Assembly: GCF_000013405.1 (NCBI RefSeq)
Contig: NC_007759.1
Span: 1,117,001-1,181,000 of the forward strand
Source of the DNA: Syntrophus aciditrophicus SB
GTDB taxonomy: Bacteria > Desulfobacterota > Syntrophia > Syntrophales > Syntrophaceae
DNA length: 64,000 nucleotides
Direction of reading: 5' to 3'
A program made the position numbers and the translations under genes. The number at the start of each line of letters is the position of its first letter. The first letter of the stretch is position 1. The notes under the pieces are model-generated. The model ran no database searches. It worked only from the letters and a program-made list of their open reading frames with translations, and had not been told where the DNA came from. Positions 34,315-43,724 of the stretch are shown piece by piece.

Positions 34315-35520
34315 GTGCTTTTCATGAAAATGAACTATCCCCGTCTGTATCTCAAGCCCGGCCGGGAAAAGGCTCTGTTGCATGGTCATCCCTGGCTCTT
34401 TTCCGGGGCTGTGGCATCTGTTGAAGGAAAACGGGCTCCGGGAGATATCGTTGCCGTGACGGATGCCGGAGGCCGGTCCCTGGGGTTGGGTTTCTTCAAT
34501 TCCCGTTCGGATATCATCTTCCGATTTCTCACCGCCGATGTTGACACACGATGCGACGCGCATTTCTGGCGGGAGCGGGTCCGGTTCGCCGAAGCATTAC
34601 GACGGCGGATCCTTCCGCCGGATACGACGGCCTGCCGGCTGATCAATGCCGAAGGTGATGGCCTGCCCGGCTTGATTGTGGACCGCTATGACGATGTCCT
34701 CGTCTGTTCCATCGCTACGGCGGGCATGGAGAAAAACCGAACGGCTGTTCTGGATGCACTGACGGGTGTCTGTTCCCCCCGGGGAATCTATGAGCGCAGT
34801 GAAGGACGGGCCAGGCGGCTTGAGGGGCTGGAAGAACGCAGCGGCTGGATTTACGGGAGTTGCGAGGAAGGGAAGCGGATTCCCGTTCGGGAAAATGGTC
34901 TTTACTTCGAAGTCGATATTGTCGGGGGGCAGAAGACTGGGTTTTTTCTCGACCAGCGCTCTAACCGGAAAGGGGTGGCCGGACTCAGCCGGGGGATGAC
35001 CCTGCTGAACTGTTTCTCCTATAGCGGGGCTTTTTCGGTTTACGCCGCCCGGGGCGGTGCTGAACGGGTCGTTTCCGTGGACGTGTCGGAAGGGGCGAAC
35101 GACATGGCGCGGTTCCATCTGAAAAAGAACGGATTTTCCACTGAACGGCACCCGGTGATCCGCGCCGACGTCTTTTCCTGGCTGCGGGAAACGGAGGAGG
35201 TCTTTGACGGAATTATCCTCGATCCGCCGGCATTTGCCAAATCCCGCAAGGATATCGCCCGTTCCGCCAGAGGATACAAGGACATCAATCTCCAGGCTAT
35301 GAAACATCTTCAAAACGGCGGGCTGCTGTGGACGTTTTCCTGCTCCAGCTTTATGGACGAGGCGCTTTTTCAGAAGGTGGTGCTGGGTGCTGCCTGCGAC
35401 ACGGGGAAAAGCGTCCAGCTGCTGAAGATCCTGGGTCCGGGACCGGACCATCCCACCAGCCTGGCCCACATGGAAGGCCGGTATCTCAAGGGGCTGCTGC
35501 TGAGGGTTTCCGATCGTTGA
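34315..35520 (+). CDS. rlmI: RlmI-like 23S rRNA (cytosine-5-)methyltransferase
   Basis: About 400 residues. An N-terminal PUA domain (YLKPGREKALLHGHPWLFSG) is followed by the small EEHEE-like region and a Rossmann methyltransferase with LLNCFSYSGAFSVYAARGG, SVDVSEGA and the motif IV segment ILDPPAFAKSR, typical of RlmI/RlmK proteins that make m5C1962 in 23S rRNA. The catalytic Cys is likely in TFSCSSFM. GTG 34315 has AAGGA five bases upstream; ATG 34324 is a reasonable alternative with a longer spacing. The gene is single and convergent with the PAS-LuxR regulator gene. Confidence 0.88.
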   Translation: MLFMKMNYPRLYLKPGREKALLHGHPWLFSGAVASVEGKRAPGDIVAVTDAGGRSLGLGFFNSRSDIIFRFLTADVDTRCDAHFWRERVRFAEALRRRILPPDTTACRLINAEGDGLPGLIVDRYDDVLVCSIATAGMEKNRTAVLDALTGVCSPRGIYERSEGRARRLEGLEERSGWIYGSCEEGKRIPVRENGLYFEVDIVGGQKTGFFLDQRSNRKGVAGLSRGMTLLNCFSYSGAFSVYAARGGAERVVSVDVSEGANDMARFHLKKNGFSTERHPVIRADVFSWLRETEEVFDGIILDPPAFAKSRKDIARSARGYKDINLQAMKHLQNGGLLWTFSCSSFMDEALFQKVVLGAACDTGKSVQLLKILGPGPDHPTSLAHMEGRYLKGLLLRVSDR

Positions 35521-35753
35521 GGCGGAAGGCAGCCGAATTTCAATGATCGGAATCAAAAAAGAACATAAGAGACTAAAAAAACGATCCGGCAAGCAGTAAA
35601 TTAAGCTCCAGGCTTTGCAGGGAAAGGCGGGCGGATATTCAACCCGAACAGTAAAATGGACTCAGACTGTATGATCACGATGGTGCAGGGCCGGACCTGG
35701 CGGCGGTGTTCCGCAGAGAGCGTCTTGCCGCCGCCAACCCGGGAAGAAAAAAA

Positions 35754-36677
35754 TCAGGAAAGAGACATCAGATAAGAGCGGAGATTTGTTTTTTTGTTGA
35801 TCAGTCCCAGCTTGTTGCGGATGCTGTTCCGGTGAAGATCGATGGCGCTTTTTGAAATGCCCAGGATCTGAGCGATTTCCTTGGTACGTTTGCCTTCCTT
35901 GATCAGGCTGGCGACCTGAATTTCTTTCGGAGTGAAGTTGCGGTAGCGGGAAGTGATTTTCTGAAGGAAGGGAGACATGATATCGTTCAGGTTGGATTCC
36001 GCGATTTCCACAAAGGTTTCCTGCAGTCCGGCGAGTTCCGTTTCCTTCAATTTCTGGATGTAGGGAAGCACGAGTTCCTTGACGTTGGAGAGAAACCGTT
36101 CTTCCATTTCCCGCTTGTCCTGATCCCGGTGCTTCAGCAGGGATTTCAGTGCAGCGTTCATTTCTTCCAGGCGCCGGATGCTGGTTTCCAGTTCAGTCTC
36201 CCGATTCTTGAGCGCGGTTGCGGTTCGGTTGCGTTCCGTCATGTCATGGAAAAGAAGAAGGGCAAAGCTGTCATCCTGGGCTCGAACCGTCTCCGTGGAT
36301 ACGAGGGTTTCCAGGACCTCGCCGGAGCGGGTCTGGATCAGGATCGGATATTCCCGAAAGGAACCTTCCCGGGATATCTTTTCATCAAAGGATGCCCGTT
36401 CGGAATCACTGGGATAGATTCTGGAGAGAACGGACTGGACATCGGCAACATCCGTCCGCTGATAGCCAATCATCCTTAAAAAGCTTTCATTGACCTGCAT
36501 ATCAGACGGTACGGATAAACTTTTCAGCATCATCGGGACAGGGTTCAATTCAAATGTCATGAAAAAACGTTCGTCGGATAACCTGGTTGCCCCTCCAATA
36601 GTCCCGTCCAGATCAAATTGATCTTTTACGGCCTGATCTTCTATTTGCGTTACAACTCCCTGACTATCTTTTGACAT
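35754..36677 (-). CDS. PAS-LuxR transcriptional regulator
   Basis: 307 residues. N-terminal PAS domain (about 35-150: MTFELNPVPMMLKSL-type region to LLLFHDMTERNRTA), a coiled coil (155-215), and a C-terminal LuxR/FixJ HTH (NFTPKEIQVASLIKEGKRTK, EIAQILGISKSAIDLHRNSI). No receiver domain or kinase module, so it should sense a ligand or redox state directly through PAS. ATG 36677 is preferred because GAGGG sits nine bases upstream; the ATG at 36686 is too close to it. Similar PAS-HTH proteins are abundant in syntrophic and metal-reducing deltaproteobacteria. Target genes unknown. Confidence 0.82.
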   Translation of the reverse strand: MSKDSQGVVTQIEDQAVKDQFDLDGTIGGATRLSDERFFMTFELNPVPMMLKSLSVPSDMQVNESFLRMIGYQRTDVADVQSVLSRIYPSDSERASFDEKISREGSFREYPILIQTRSGEVLETLVSTETVRAQDDSFALLLFHDMTERNRTATALKNRETELETSIRRLEEMNAALKSLLKHRDQDKREMEERFLSNVKELVLPYIQKLKETELAGLQETFVEIAESNLNDIMSPFLQKITSRYRNFTPKEIQVASLIKEGKRTKEIAQILGISKSAIDLHRNSIRNKLGLINKKTNLRSYLMSLS

Positions 36678-36710
36678 GTTCTGCATTCCCTCTTTATTTA
36701 AATTATTGGC

Positions 36711-37310
36711 TTAAATTGGCTGTTCCTTCAACGGGTTCAAATCCCGCTCTTCATTTTTATCGATGATCGGCGGATCGTCCAAAGGAACCACTTCCTTCTC
36801 TTCATTCCTGTCCACAACAGGTTTGGTTTCGGATGAAATCAGATCCTCCTGTTTAGATTCGCCAGCTATTGAAGGCACGGAAAGTTGCGCGGCGTTTGCA
36901 GCCCCTGACGATGACAGGGCCTGCCCGATCTTCTCATGGATGAGCCGCGCCGCAAGTTGATTGCCGCCTATGCCTGCCAGTACGGATACGGCTGTCCTGT
37001 TATTATCCACATATTCCACTTTTAAGATGATCTTGTCTTCGTAAATATTGGCCGTCAGTTTGCCGGAGGCGATTTTGCGGTCTCTCACAATGGTTGTAGC
37101 ATGGAGTTCCTGAAGGGTCTGTTCACAGGCCTGCCAGACTTTATCGATGGGATGGGGATAAACGGCCTGCAGGTAACCGCTTTCGTAAAGAAACTGACCG
37201 GACTGAATGCCCAGGATGTTGCCGTTTGTAATAACGGCGGTATCACAGCCGGAAACGAAAAACACACCAAGCAGCAGAGCTGCGGAACACAAGCTGCTGA
37301 TACGTTGCAT
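36711..37310 (-). CDS. DUF3568-type lipoprotein
   Basis: 199 residues. A lipoprotein signal peptide with lipobox VSGC (Cys 22) indicates membrane attachment. The central region (SGYLQAVYPHPIDKVWQACEQ, then EYVDNNRTAVSVLAGIGGNQ) fits the DUF3568 lipoprotein family. The C-terminal 60 residues are acidic, with two related segments (VDRNEEKEVVPLDDPP and IDKNEERDLNPLKEQP), probably disordered. It lies on the same strand upstream of the PAS-LuxR gene, 33 bp from its start, so they could share a transcript. Function unknown. Confidence 0.8.
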   Translation of the reverse strand: MQRISSLCSAALLLGVFFVSGCDTAVITNGNILGIQSGQFLYESGYLQAVYPHPIDKVWQACEQTLQELHATTIVRDRKIASGKLTANIYEDKIILKVEYVDNNRTAVSVLAGIGGNQLAARLIHEKIGQALSSSGAANAAQLSVPSIAGESKQEDLISSETKPVVDRNEEKEVVPLDDPPIIDKNEERDLNPLKEQPI

Positions 37311-37402
37311 GAGGCGCCTTCTCCTTTAAATATTATTCTTAATATATTCGATGGTTACTTACCCTTAACAGGGTTTTTTCATATAGACAACCTGCAATTA
37401 TG

Positions 37403-38272
37403 TCAATAAGAATTAATAATTCCTGATATTATAAAAAAGGTGTAGAGGGTCTGCATGACCGCCCAGAGCAGTACCGAGACCGTCACAAGAACACAGGCCA
37501 TCCCGAGAATTCGATGAAGAGAGTTTTCCGCGGATTTATCCTCATACCCAAGAAGAAATCCCGTCAGAATGCCGGCGGCGAGTCCTCCGCCGTGCGCCCA
37601 GTTGTTAATGCCCGGCACCAGAAGACCGAAAAGCACAAGACCGACAACCCAGCCGGTGGCCTGGCGGTAGATGGTCTCGCCGTAAAAACCCCCCCGGCTC
37701 TTGCCATAGAACAGAATGGCGCCGATCAGGCCGCAGAGGCTGGCGGAAGCACCGATGGTAAAGGGAATGCCCACTGCGTAGGAAAGAAGGAAACCGGCAA
37801 TGCCCGTAATGGTATAAATAATCAGAAAACGGAAAAAACCGTATTCATGGAAGACAAACGTACCAAGCTGGGAAAGGGCGGCCATGTTGAAGAAAATGTG
37901 GAGAATTCCCCCATGCAGAAACGAAGCGGAAATAAGGGTCCACCAGCGTCCGTACTGGTCGATGGGAATGGTTCCTGTCGCACCCAGAAAAAAAAGACTG
38001 TGATTGGAAGGGGAAAGAAGTGTCAGGGGATTGAAAGACGTTCTTATAGCCGATGGGTCAAAGAGGATTGACAGGATGTAGAAGGCCACGTTGATATAAA
38101 TAAGAAGGCGGACCGGCTGCAGGTTTCCACTTTGCAGGCGCCCGAAAAAACCGGCAACCCATCGCGATCCCGGATTTTTCAGGCCGCAATGGGGGCATAC
38201 GGGTTCATCCGCGCTGACGAGTCTGCGGCATCGGGGGCAAAGGAGAGAATTTTTTCCATGGGAAGTCATCAT
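37403..38272 (-). CDS. Rhomboid-family intramembrane serine protease with zinc ribbon
   Basis: 289 residues. N-terminal zinc ribbon CPRCRRL...CPHCGLKN (about 12-33), then about six transmembrane segments. The catalytic Ser is in TIGASASLCGLIGA (GxSx) and the His in NNWAHGGGLAAGIL; FLHGGILHIFFNM with the adjacent Asn/His is the rhomboid loop region. A ribbon plus rhomboid core is a known bacterial arrangement. Cleaves single-pass membrane proteins; the substrate is unknown. The TraB-like gene ends 19 bp upstream, so the two probably form an operon. Confidence 0.9.
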   Translation of the reverse strand: MMTSHGKNSLLCPRCRRLVSADEPVCPHCGLKNPGSRWVAGFFGRLQSGNLQPVRLLIYINVAFYILSILFDPSAIRTSFNPLTLLSPSNHSLFFLGATGTIPIDQYGRWWTLISASFLHGGILHIFFNMAALSQLGTFVFHEYGFFRFLIIYTITGIAGFLLSYAVGIPFTIGASASLCGLIGAILFYGKSRGGFYGETIYRQATGWVVGLVLFGLLVPGINNWAHGGGLAAGILTGFLLGYEDKSAENSLHRILGMACVLVTVSVLLWAVMQTLYTFFIISGIINSY

Positions 38273-38291
38273 CGCTCAAGTCAAACATCGG

Positions 38292-39482
38292 CTAAAAATA
38301 TTTCATCATGACCGGAATCGCGGCGAAGGTCCCGATGGAGGTCGTCAGGTTCACGATGGCGATCAAAAGAAGAATGCGCGTGATCTTGTTGCGGACGAAG
38401 CCTCTGATGGACATGACATCCTCTTTCAGGCTCAGAAAATCCTTGACCCTGGGCTTGCGCAGCGTTGCTTCTGCAAGACCGGCAACCCAGCCTGTGGCGA
38501 TCAGGGGATGAAGCGTGGCGACAGGCGCGCTGCAGGCGGCTGCGGCAATCGTCAGGGGGTGTGCCAAAAGAAGAAGCGCCCCGGCCGCGGCACAGACCGC
38601 CGTGATGGATGACCAGGAAAGGATCATGTTGAGGCTTGCCTGAAAGCCGGAGTTGAAAAATCCGCCAAGAAAGAGTCCGACAATACCCAGGGAAAATCCC
38701 CAGCCGAACACGCGGCCCCACAGACCAGGTGGCGGAATGATCGAGATCTCCTCGATGTTCACGTTTTTCTTCTGTTCAATTGCATTCACAATGCCCGGGA
38801 TATGGCCGGCGCCGACCACGGCAACGACTTTGTCTCCGTCGGCATGGCGAATGGAATGGGCCAGGTATTGATCCCGTTCATCGATCAGGGTGCTTTTCAA
38901 ATCGGGCATCTTTGTTCCCAACTGGCGCAGGGTCATGTCCAGGACGTCATGTTCCTTGAGCTTTTCAATGTCCTCTTCCGTGATTTCTTCCGTCATGAAA
39001 AGGGACAGAATCATTTCCGTCATCAGCTTTGCCTTGTTGAAAAAGCGCATTTTCCGCCAGGTTCGCAACAGGGTCGTCCGAATTTCTCTGTCTGCCAGAA
39101 CGATGCGTTTGCCCTTTTTTTCCGCCAGGGCAATGGCTCGAAGCATTTCTTCTCCCGGGTTGATATGGAACTTTTCCGCGATTTTTTTCTGAAAGGACAA
39201 CATCAGAAGCTGGGAGAGCAAAAGGGAGGTCCGCTTATCCCGGATGACCTTCATGATATCCATCTCCTGCCACTGGTCCTTCTTTTCCAAGGCGTCAAAG
39301 CGGGCCTGACAGAGTTCGACGCATACCGTGTCCGGATTTTCCTCTTCAATTACACGTTCCACCAGATCAGCGCTTTCACGGGACACGTGGGCCGTACCCA
39401 CCAGGATGATTTCCTTCCCTCCTGACAACAAATGATGTACATTCCGGTTTTGCGTAGTATTTAGAATGTTTTCTTCAATCAT
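38292..39482 (-). CDS. TraB/PrgY-family membrane protein
   Basis: 396 residues. The soluble N-terminal part (about 1-235) has the TraB superfamily motifs: GTAHVSRES with the conserved His, VCVELCQARFDAL with Glu, LADREIRTTL and VVGAGHIPGI. The C-terminal half has four or more hydrophobic segments. The fold resembles Tiki/GumN/EreA metallo-hydrolases; archaeal and eukaryotic members are also known. The activity is not established. ATG 39482, with AGGAA nine bases upstream, is preferred to TTG 39488. First gene of a two-gene unit with the rhomboid protease. Confidence 0.88.
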   Translation of the reverse strand: MIEENILNTTQNRNVHHLLSGGKEIILVGTAHVSRESADLVERVIEEENPDTVCVELCQARFDALEKKDQWQEMDIMKVIRDKRTSLLLSQLLMLSFQKKIAEKFHINPGEEMLRAIALAEKKGKRIVLADREIRTTLLRTWRKMRFFNKAKLMTEMILSLFMTEEITEEDIEKLKEHDVLDMTLRQLGTKMPDLKSTLIDERDQYLAHSIRHADGDKVVAVVGAGHIPGIVNAIEQKKNVNIEEISIIPPPGLWGRVFGWGFSLGIVGLFLGGFFNSGFQASLNMILSWSSITAVCAAAGALLLLAHPLTIAAAACSAPVATLHPLIATGWVAGLAEATLRKPRVKDFLSLKEDVMSIRGFVRNKITRILLLIAIVNLTTSIGTFAAIPVMMKYF

Positions 39483-39715
39483 GGACAAATTCCTATCAGT
39501 ATTTTATTGGCTTGTAAAGGGAAATACTATACCAAAAAATTCTGAAAAGTCCGTCCCAGCCTTAACTGCATTGAAAAAAGGGGAAAATATGGGAGGGCTT
39601 TCAAATTACCGGCGGATCTGCCTCCTCAACTATTTTGAGGTAATCATATTTGTTCGCTGTGAGGATTTCGGGTTGATTGCCATCCCGGATGACTGTCGAT
39701 AGTAACGGAGAAAAG

Positions 39716-40966
39716 ATGAACAAAAAGAATGCATGGAAGTTGCCGCGAATTGGTCAAAAAGTTGAAATAACAATAGAAAGTGTGGCATTCGGCGGTTCAG
39801 GGATCGGCCGTTTTGCCGGATTGGTGATCTTCGTTCCTTTCACGGTTGATGGGGATAGAGTTGAGATTGAAATTACCGAGGTGCGACAGTCCTATGCCAA
39901 GGGACGGATGTGCCGGATATTAAAGCCTTCGCCGTTCCGGACCGTGCCGGAATGTTCCCTGTACGAACGCTGCGGCGGGTGCCAGTATCAGCATATCGCG
40001 TACACCCACCAGCTGGAGATCAAAAAAAATCAGGTTATTGATGCCTTTGAACGGATCGGAAAGCATCCTGCACCTCCTGTCAGGGATGTCATCGCCTCCC
40101 CGATGCCTTATGCCTATCGGGGGAAAGCGGAATTCCACATCAGTTTTAAATCGGGGCGGCTCCCTGTAATCGGTTACAAGGAGGCTGCCGACAGCCGGAT
40201 CGTTCCGGTGTCGCGATGTGCAATAGTGGACGAGTCCGTCAACCGGTCCCTGACGGCTCTCCGGGGGAAGCTGAACGCCATTTCTGCCGCGGGTCGAAGA
40301 GGCGGAAAAAAGGAGGAACGGGTTATCCTCTGGTCCGATACCGGGAAAGCCGCTGTTGACCCCGGCGTTTCCGGGGGCCGGGGCGGGCTTGTGATGCGTC
40401 CGGTAAAGGAAAAAATGCTGCGCGCTCCTTTTCAGGGGTTTTTCCAGGCCAACAGTGCTCTCGTCGGTTCCATGGTCGATTCGGTGATCCGGGCCTGCGC
40501 GCTTACCGGGAAAGAAACCGTTCTGGATGCATACTGCGGTTCCGGTCTTTTTTCCCTCTTTCTGGCTTCTTCTGCACGGCAGCTGTTTGGGGTGGATGCG
40601 GACGGGGAGGCTGTCCACTGTGCTGCTGAGAATCTTTCGAAGGAGGGGATATCGAACGCGGAATTTTTTGCCGGTGATGTAGGTGAAATTTTACGGCACA
40701 CTTTTCTGAAAACGCAGCAGTCCGTGGATATCGTGGTTCTGGATCCCCCGAGGATCGGTTGCAGTTCCGACGTACTGGAGGCTCTCAAGAGCCTTGGCCC
40801 TGCCCGGATCATTTATATTTCCTGCAATCCGGCCACCCAGGCCCGGGATGTCCGCCGTTTGCGGGATAGCGGATATATTTTGAGAGATCTGCAGCCCATC
40901 GATATGTTTCCCCAGACGAAGCACATCGAAATCGTCGGTCTGCTGGAAAGGGAAAACAGGATATAA
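39716..40966 (+). CDS. TRAM-domain 23S rRNA (uracil-5-)methyltransferase, RlmD/RlmC-like
   Basis: 416 residues. A TRAM RNA-binding domain (about 10-68), then a 4Fe-4S site with CSLYERCGGCQYQ and one earlier Cys, a central region, and a Rossmann domain (VLDAYCGSGLFSLFLA, VVLDPPRIGC, nucleophile Cys in IYISCNPATQA). This is the COG2265 (TrmA/RlmC/RlmD) family, which makes m5U in 23S rRNA with SAM. The start ATG 39716 follows ACGGAG by five bases; earlier in-frame starts are poor. Monocistronic; convergent with the MBL gene, with a hairpin between. Confidence 0.9.
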   Translation: MNKKNAWKLPRIGQKVEITIESVAFGGSGIGRFAGLVIFVPFTVDGDRVEIEITEVRQSYAKGRMCRILKPSPFRTVPECSLYERCGGCQYQHIAYTHQLEIKKNQVIDAFERIGKHPAPPVRDVIASPMPYAYRGKAEFHISFKSGRLPVIGYKEAADSRIVPVSRCAIVDESVNRSLTALRGKLNAISAAGRRGGKKEERVILWSDTGKAAVDPGVSGGRGGLVMRPVKEKMLRAPFQGFFQANSALVGSMVDSVIRACALTGKETVLDAYCGSGLFSLFLASSARQLFGVDADGEAVHCAAENLSKEGISNAEFFAGDVGEILRHTFLKTQQSVDIVVLDPPRIGCSSDVLEALKSLGPARIIYISCNPATQARDVRRLRDSGYILRDLQPIDMFPQTKHIEIVGLLERENRI

Positions 40967-41039
40967 GACCAGTCTCATATCAAAGCGCGCCATGCGTCGG
41001 TTTCGTTATCGGCTTCCCGACGGCGCCGGTCTGCGCCTG

Positions 41040-41085
41040 GATGACAGCAGTACCGCCGCAGGCCCGCCGCCCTGCTGTCATCTTT
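41040..41085. terminator. Hairpin between convergent genes
   Basis: Stem GATGACAGCAG / CTGCTGTCATC (11 perfect pairs, 41040-41050 and 41072-41082), followed by TTTG on the plus strand, 75 bp past the methyltransferase stop and 30 bp from the MBL stop. Probably ends the plus-strand transcript. Confidence 0.6.
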
Positions 41086-41112
41086 GATCCACAATTGGAG
41101 TGATATTGGAAA

Positions 41113-41862
41113 TTACAGGTCGATTTCCAGATCGTCTCTGGCGGCTGAGGTTTGGGGAAAGATTTTCCGGGCGACAGCTTCGGACTCATCCCTGAATGCG
41201 GAAACCGTATAGAGGCGGGCATCGAAGTGCGTCAGGACCAGCCGTTTCACTCCGGCTTCCGCGGCGATCCGGGCGGCCCCTTCCGGATTGAGGTGAGGCC
41301 AGGCGTCACTGGATTGACCTGCTCGATAAGCGCATTCGGAAATGAGAAGATCGGCCGATCGGGAAAGAATCACGGCATTCTCGCAATAGCCTGTGTCCGA
41401 GCAGTAACTGATGACCCGGCCATCGAGGGATATCCGATAGCCCAGAGTGGGAACGGGATGATTCAAGGTCAGGGCCTCTACGGGGAAGGGGAGTTTTGAG
41501 AGACAATCCGGAAGCTCCAGAATCTCCACAGGGTAGGGCAGGGCGGAAATTGCAGCAGTGAAGGGACGGTTGACAAATTGGGCTAAAAGTTCTTTACTTC
41601 CTTCCGGTCCACAGATGACAAGCCCCTGCGGGAAAGAAAATTTATTGAGGGTATGCAGACCGATGATGTGATCCAGATGAAAATGGGTCAGGAACAGGTA
41701 AAGGGGCCTGGTGTTGGTATCGTTGATGAAACGGTCCAGTTTGTAAAAGCCGTTGCCGGCGTCGAGAACAAGGTCAAAGGCTTCAGACCGGACGAGGGTG
41801 CAGATGGTGTTTCCCATGCCCGTGTCATACCAGCCGTTGGTGCCCAGAAAAATGATTTTCAT
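41113..41862 (-). CDS. MBL-fold metal-dependent hydrolase
   Basis: 249 residues beginning MKIIFLGTNGWYDTG, as in RNase Z-like and other stand-alone metallo-beta-lactamase folds. The HxHxDH motif is THFHLDHIIG; further metal ligands are likely in ALTLNHPVP, YCSDTGYCE and VLTHFDAR. The RNase Z exosite arm is absent, so tRNA 3' processing is unlikely. An in-frame ATG 210 bases upstream exists, but GGAGAGGGGG eight bases before 41862 and the normal N-terminus decide this start. Substrate unknown. Confidence 0.85.
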   Translation of the reverse strand: MKIIFLGTNGWYDTGMGNTICTLVRSEAFDLVLDAGNGFYKLDRFINDTNTRPLYLFLTHFHLDHIIGLHTLNKFSFPQGLVICGPEGSKELLAQFVNRPFTAAISALPYPVEILELPDCLSKLPFPVEALTLNHPVPTLGYRISLDGRVISYCSDTGYCENAVILSRSADLLISECAYRAGQSSDAWPHLNPEGAARIAAEAGVKRLVLTHFDARLYTVSAFRDESEAVARKIFPQTSAARDDLEIDL

Positions 41863-42025
41863 ATTTTTCCCCCTCTCCTGGAATGCCGATCCCGGCCATG
41901 CATGCAGAAAGGCGGAATGATCATTCTGTCCCACCACGAAAAGGTCAACGCCTGTCGCTGCTGTTTGCCTGTTTAAAACAGGGGTCTGATTTATACAGGC
42001 AAATGGCTGTAATGACAAGGTCGAA

Positions 42026-42682
42026 ATGAAGGGAAATGAAAAGGATGAGATGAAAAGGGAAGATCCTGGCAAACAGCGTGCGAAACGACCAGCCGGTCTG
42101 TCCGGTCCCAGCCGACGGTTTTTTCTCTCCGGATTGCTGATTGTTTTACTGACCCTGTGCGCGACAGTGGATGCAGGCAGGCGATCCCATGCGGGAATGC
42201 TTCAGGGGCAGCGCACCGTGGGAATTGACAGACGCCACGCAATTGAAATCAGCGTCAGCCGGAAAGTTTTGATTCTTTATGAAAAGACTGCGGGTAATAA
42301 ACTGCTTCCCCGACGGGAATACAAGGTTGGGACCGCTGTTCTGGGGCTCGATGTCTATCCCCTCGGCAAAGGTCAGGTGACGGCCATTGACTTTTATCCC
42401 TCGTGGTATCCAACGCCGTACTCCCGGGAGGTTTTTCGAAAGAGGGGAATTGAGCTCCCGCCAGCGGTGCCTCCCGGCCACCCTCTGAACTACATGGGCG
42501 CCGCAAAGATTTCTCTTTCCCACAGGACCAGGAAAGGGGCCATCTACCGAATTCACGGCAACAACAATCCCGGACGCGTGGGCCGGCGGGTAACGGGTGG
42601 GTGCTTCGTCATGTATAACGATGATGTGCTTGAACTGGCCAGGACCATTTCCGTGGGAACGGAGGTGAATATTCTTCCATGA
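42026..42682 (+). CDS. L,D-transpeptidase (YkuD domain)
   Basis: 218 residues. A hydrophobic segment (FFLSGLLIVLLTLCATVDA) around residues 32-50 is a signal-anchor. The YkuD domain has KVLILYEKT and the catalytic motif IHGNNNPGRVGRRVTGGCFV: the His, then TGGC with the nucleophilic Cys. Such enzymes form 3-3 peptidoglycan crosslinks or attach lipoprotein. The central segment AIDFYPSWYPTPYS, PPGHPLNYMG is typical of proteobacterial members. Single gene, transcribed away from the MBL gene. Confidence 0.88.
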   Translation: MKGNEKDEMKREDPGKQRAKRPAGLSGPSRRFFLSGLLIVLLTLCATVDAGRRSHAGMLQGQRTVGIDRRHAIEISVSRKVLILYEKTAGNKLLPRREYKVGTAVLGLDVYPLGKGQVTAIDFYPSWYPTPYSREVFRKRGIELPPAVPPGHPLNYMGAAKISLSHRTRKGAIYRIHGNNNPGRVGRRVTGGCFVMYNDDVLELARTISVGTEVNILP

Positions 42683-42822
42683 TGGCTCTTCAGATACTCA
42701 GATAATTTGTTTTAATTTTGCCTGACTGTGTTATGTATTCCGGGATACGCGGCTGGAGAACCTATTGAAAATCTGCAAAATGAGGACTTTTTTGTAATTA
42801 CATAATAATGAGAGATTTCAGC

Positions 42823-43623
42823 ATGAGTGACAGGGAATTTATGGAGAAAATCGACGCCGTTGCAGACATGATCTGGATGGCCGGCCGCGTTGTGGTTTTT
42901 ACCGGGGCGGGGGTTAGTACGGAATCGGGAATTCCTGACTTTCGCAGTCCGGGGGGATTATGGGATCGTTTTGATCCTGACGATTTTACAATTGGGAAAT
43001 TTCTGCGCAGTGCTCAGACGAGGAGGAAACAGTGGCGTATCCTGATCGCTGGAGGCGCGCTGGCTGAAGCACAGCCTAACCGGGCACATCTGGCTGTGGC
43101 CGAACTGGAAAAAATCGGGAAGCTCAATTGCGTAATCACTCAGAACATTGACAATCTGCACCAGAAGGCAGGAAACGCGCCGGAAAAGGTATATGAGCTC
43201 CATGGCAATATGCGGTGGCTTAAATGCCTGAGCTGTGGCGACCGGGTCTCCGTTCCTGAAATGTTCCGGGAGACCGCGTTGCAGGAAATGGATGGTTTTC
43301 CCTTTTGTGCGAAATGTCAGGGCCTGATGAAACCGGATGTGATCTTCTTCGGAGAGGCTCTTCCGGAAAAGACGTTGCGGGATGCGACCTGGCAGGCTCG
43401 CAACTGTGATCTGCTGCTGGTCATCGGATCTTCCCTCGTGGTTTATCCGGCAGCTTATATGCCCATGTACGCGAAAGATGCCGGCGCGCGGCTGGTGATC
43501 ATCAACAGGGATGAAACACCCTATGACTCAGAGGCCGATGTCCTTCTGCAGGGATCAGCGGGAGAGATCATGAGCCGTATTCTTGACGCAGTAAAGCATC
43601 GAACCGGCTTCAAACCCGGGTAG
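42823..43623 (+). CDS. Sir2-family NAD-dependent protein deacylase
   Basis: 266 residues. Sirtuin motifs are complete: FTGAGVSTESGIPDFRSPGG (NAD), TQNIDNLHQKAG, catalytic His in YELHGN, and Zn-binding CLSCG with CAKCQG. The GSSLVVYPAA segment completes the NAD site. It removes acyl groups from lysines, consuming NAD+. The start is either ATG 42823 or the ATG at 42808 five codons earlier; the first has AGAG upstream. A histone-deacetylase-like gene lies 2 kb downstream. Confidence 0.93.
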   Translation: MSDREFMEKIDAVADMIWMAGRVVVFTGAGVSTESGIPDFRSPGGLWDRFDPDDFTIGKFLRSAQTRRKQWRILIAGGALAEAQPNRAHLAVAELEKIGKLNCVITQNIDNLHQKAGNAPEKVYELHGNMRWLKCLSCGDRVSVPEMFRETALQEMDGFPFCAKCQGLMKPDVIFFGEALPEKTLRDATWQARNCDLLLVIGSSLVVYPAAYMPMYAKDAGARLVIINRDETPYDSEADVLLQGSAGEIMSRILDAVKHRTGFKPG

Positions 43624-43724
43624 AAGCCGACAAAGCGCTGAGTGGATCGAATGTATTCTTGAAGCGCTCTTTCTGAGATAATTGTTGCCGATGTTTTCAG
43701 ATATTCCCGCCGTCGATTCCATTT

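Noticed and set aside
35699-35736. Inverted repeat TGGCGGCGG / CCGCCGCCA after the PAS-LuxR gene
   Set aside because: Not followed by a T-run on either strand; too weak for a terminator call, with a 20-base loop.
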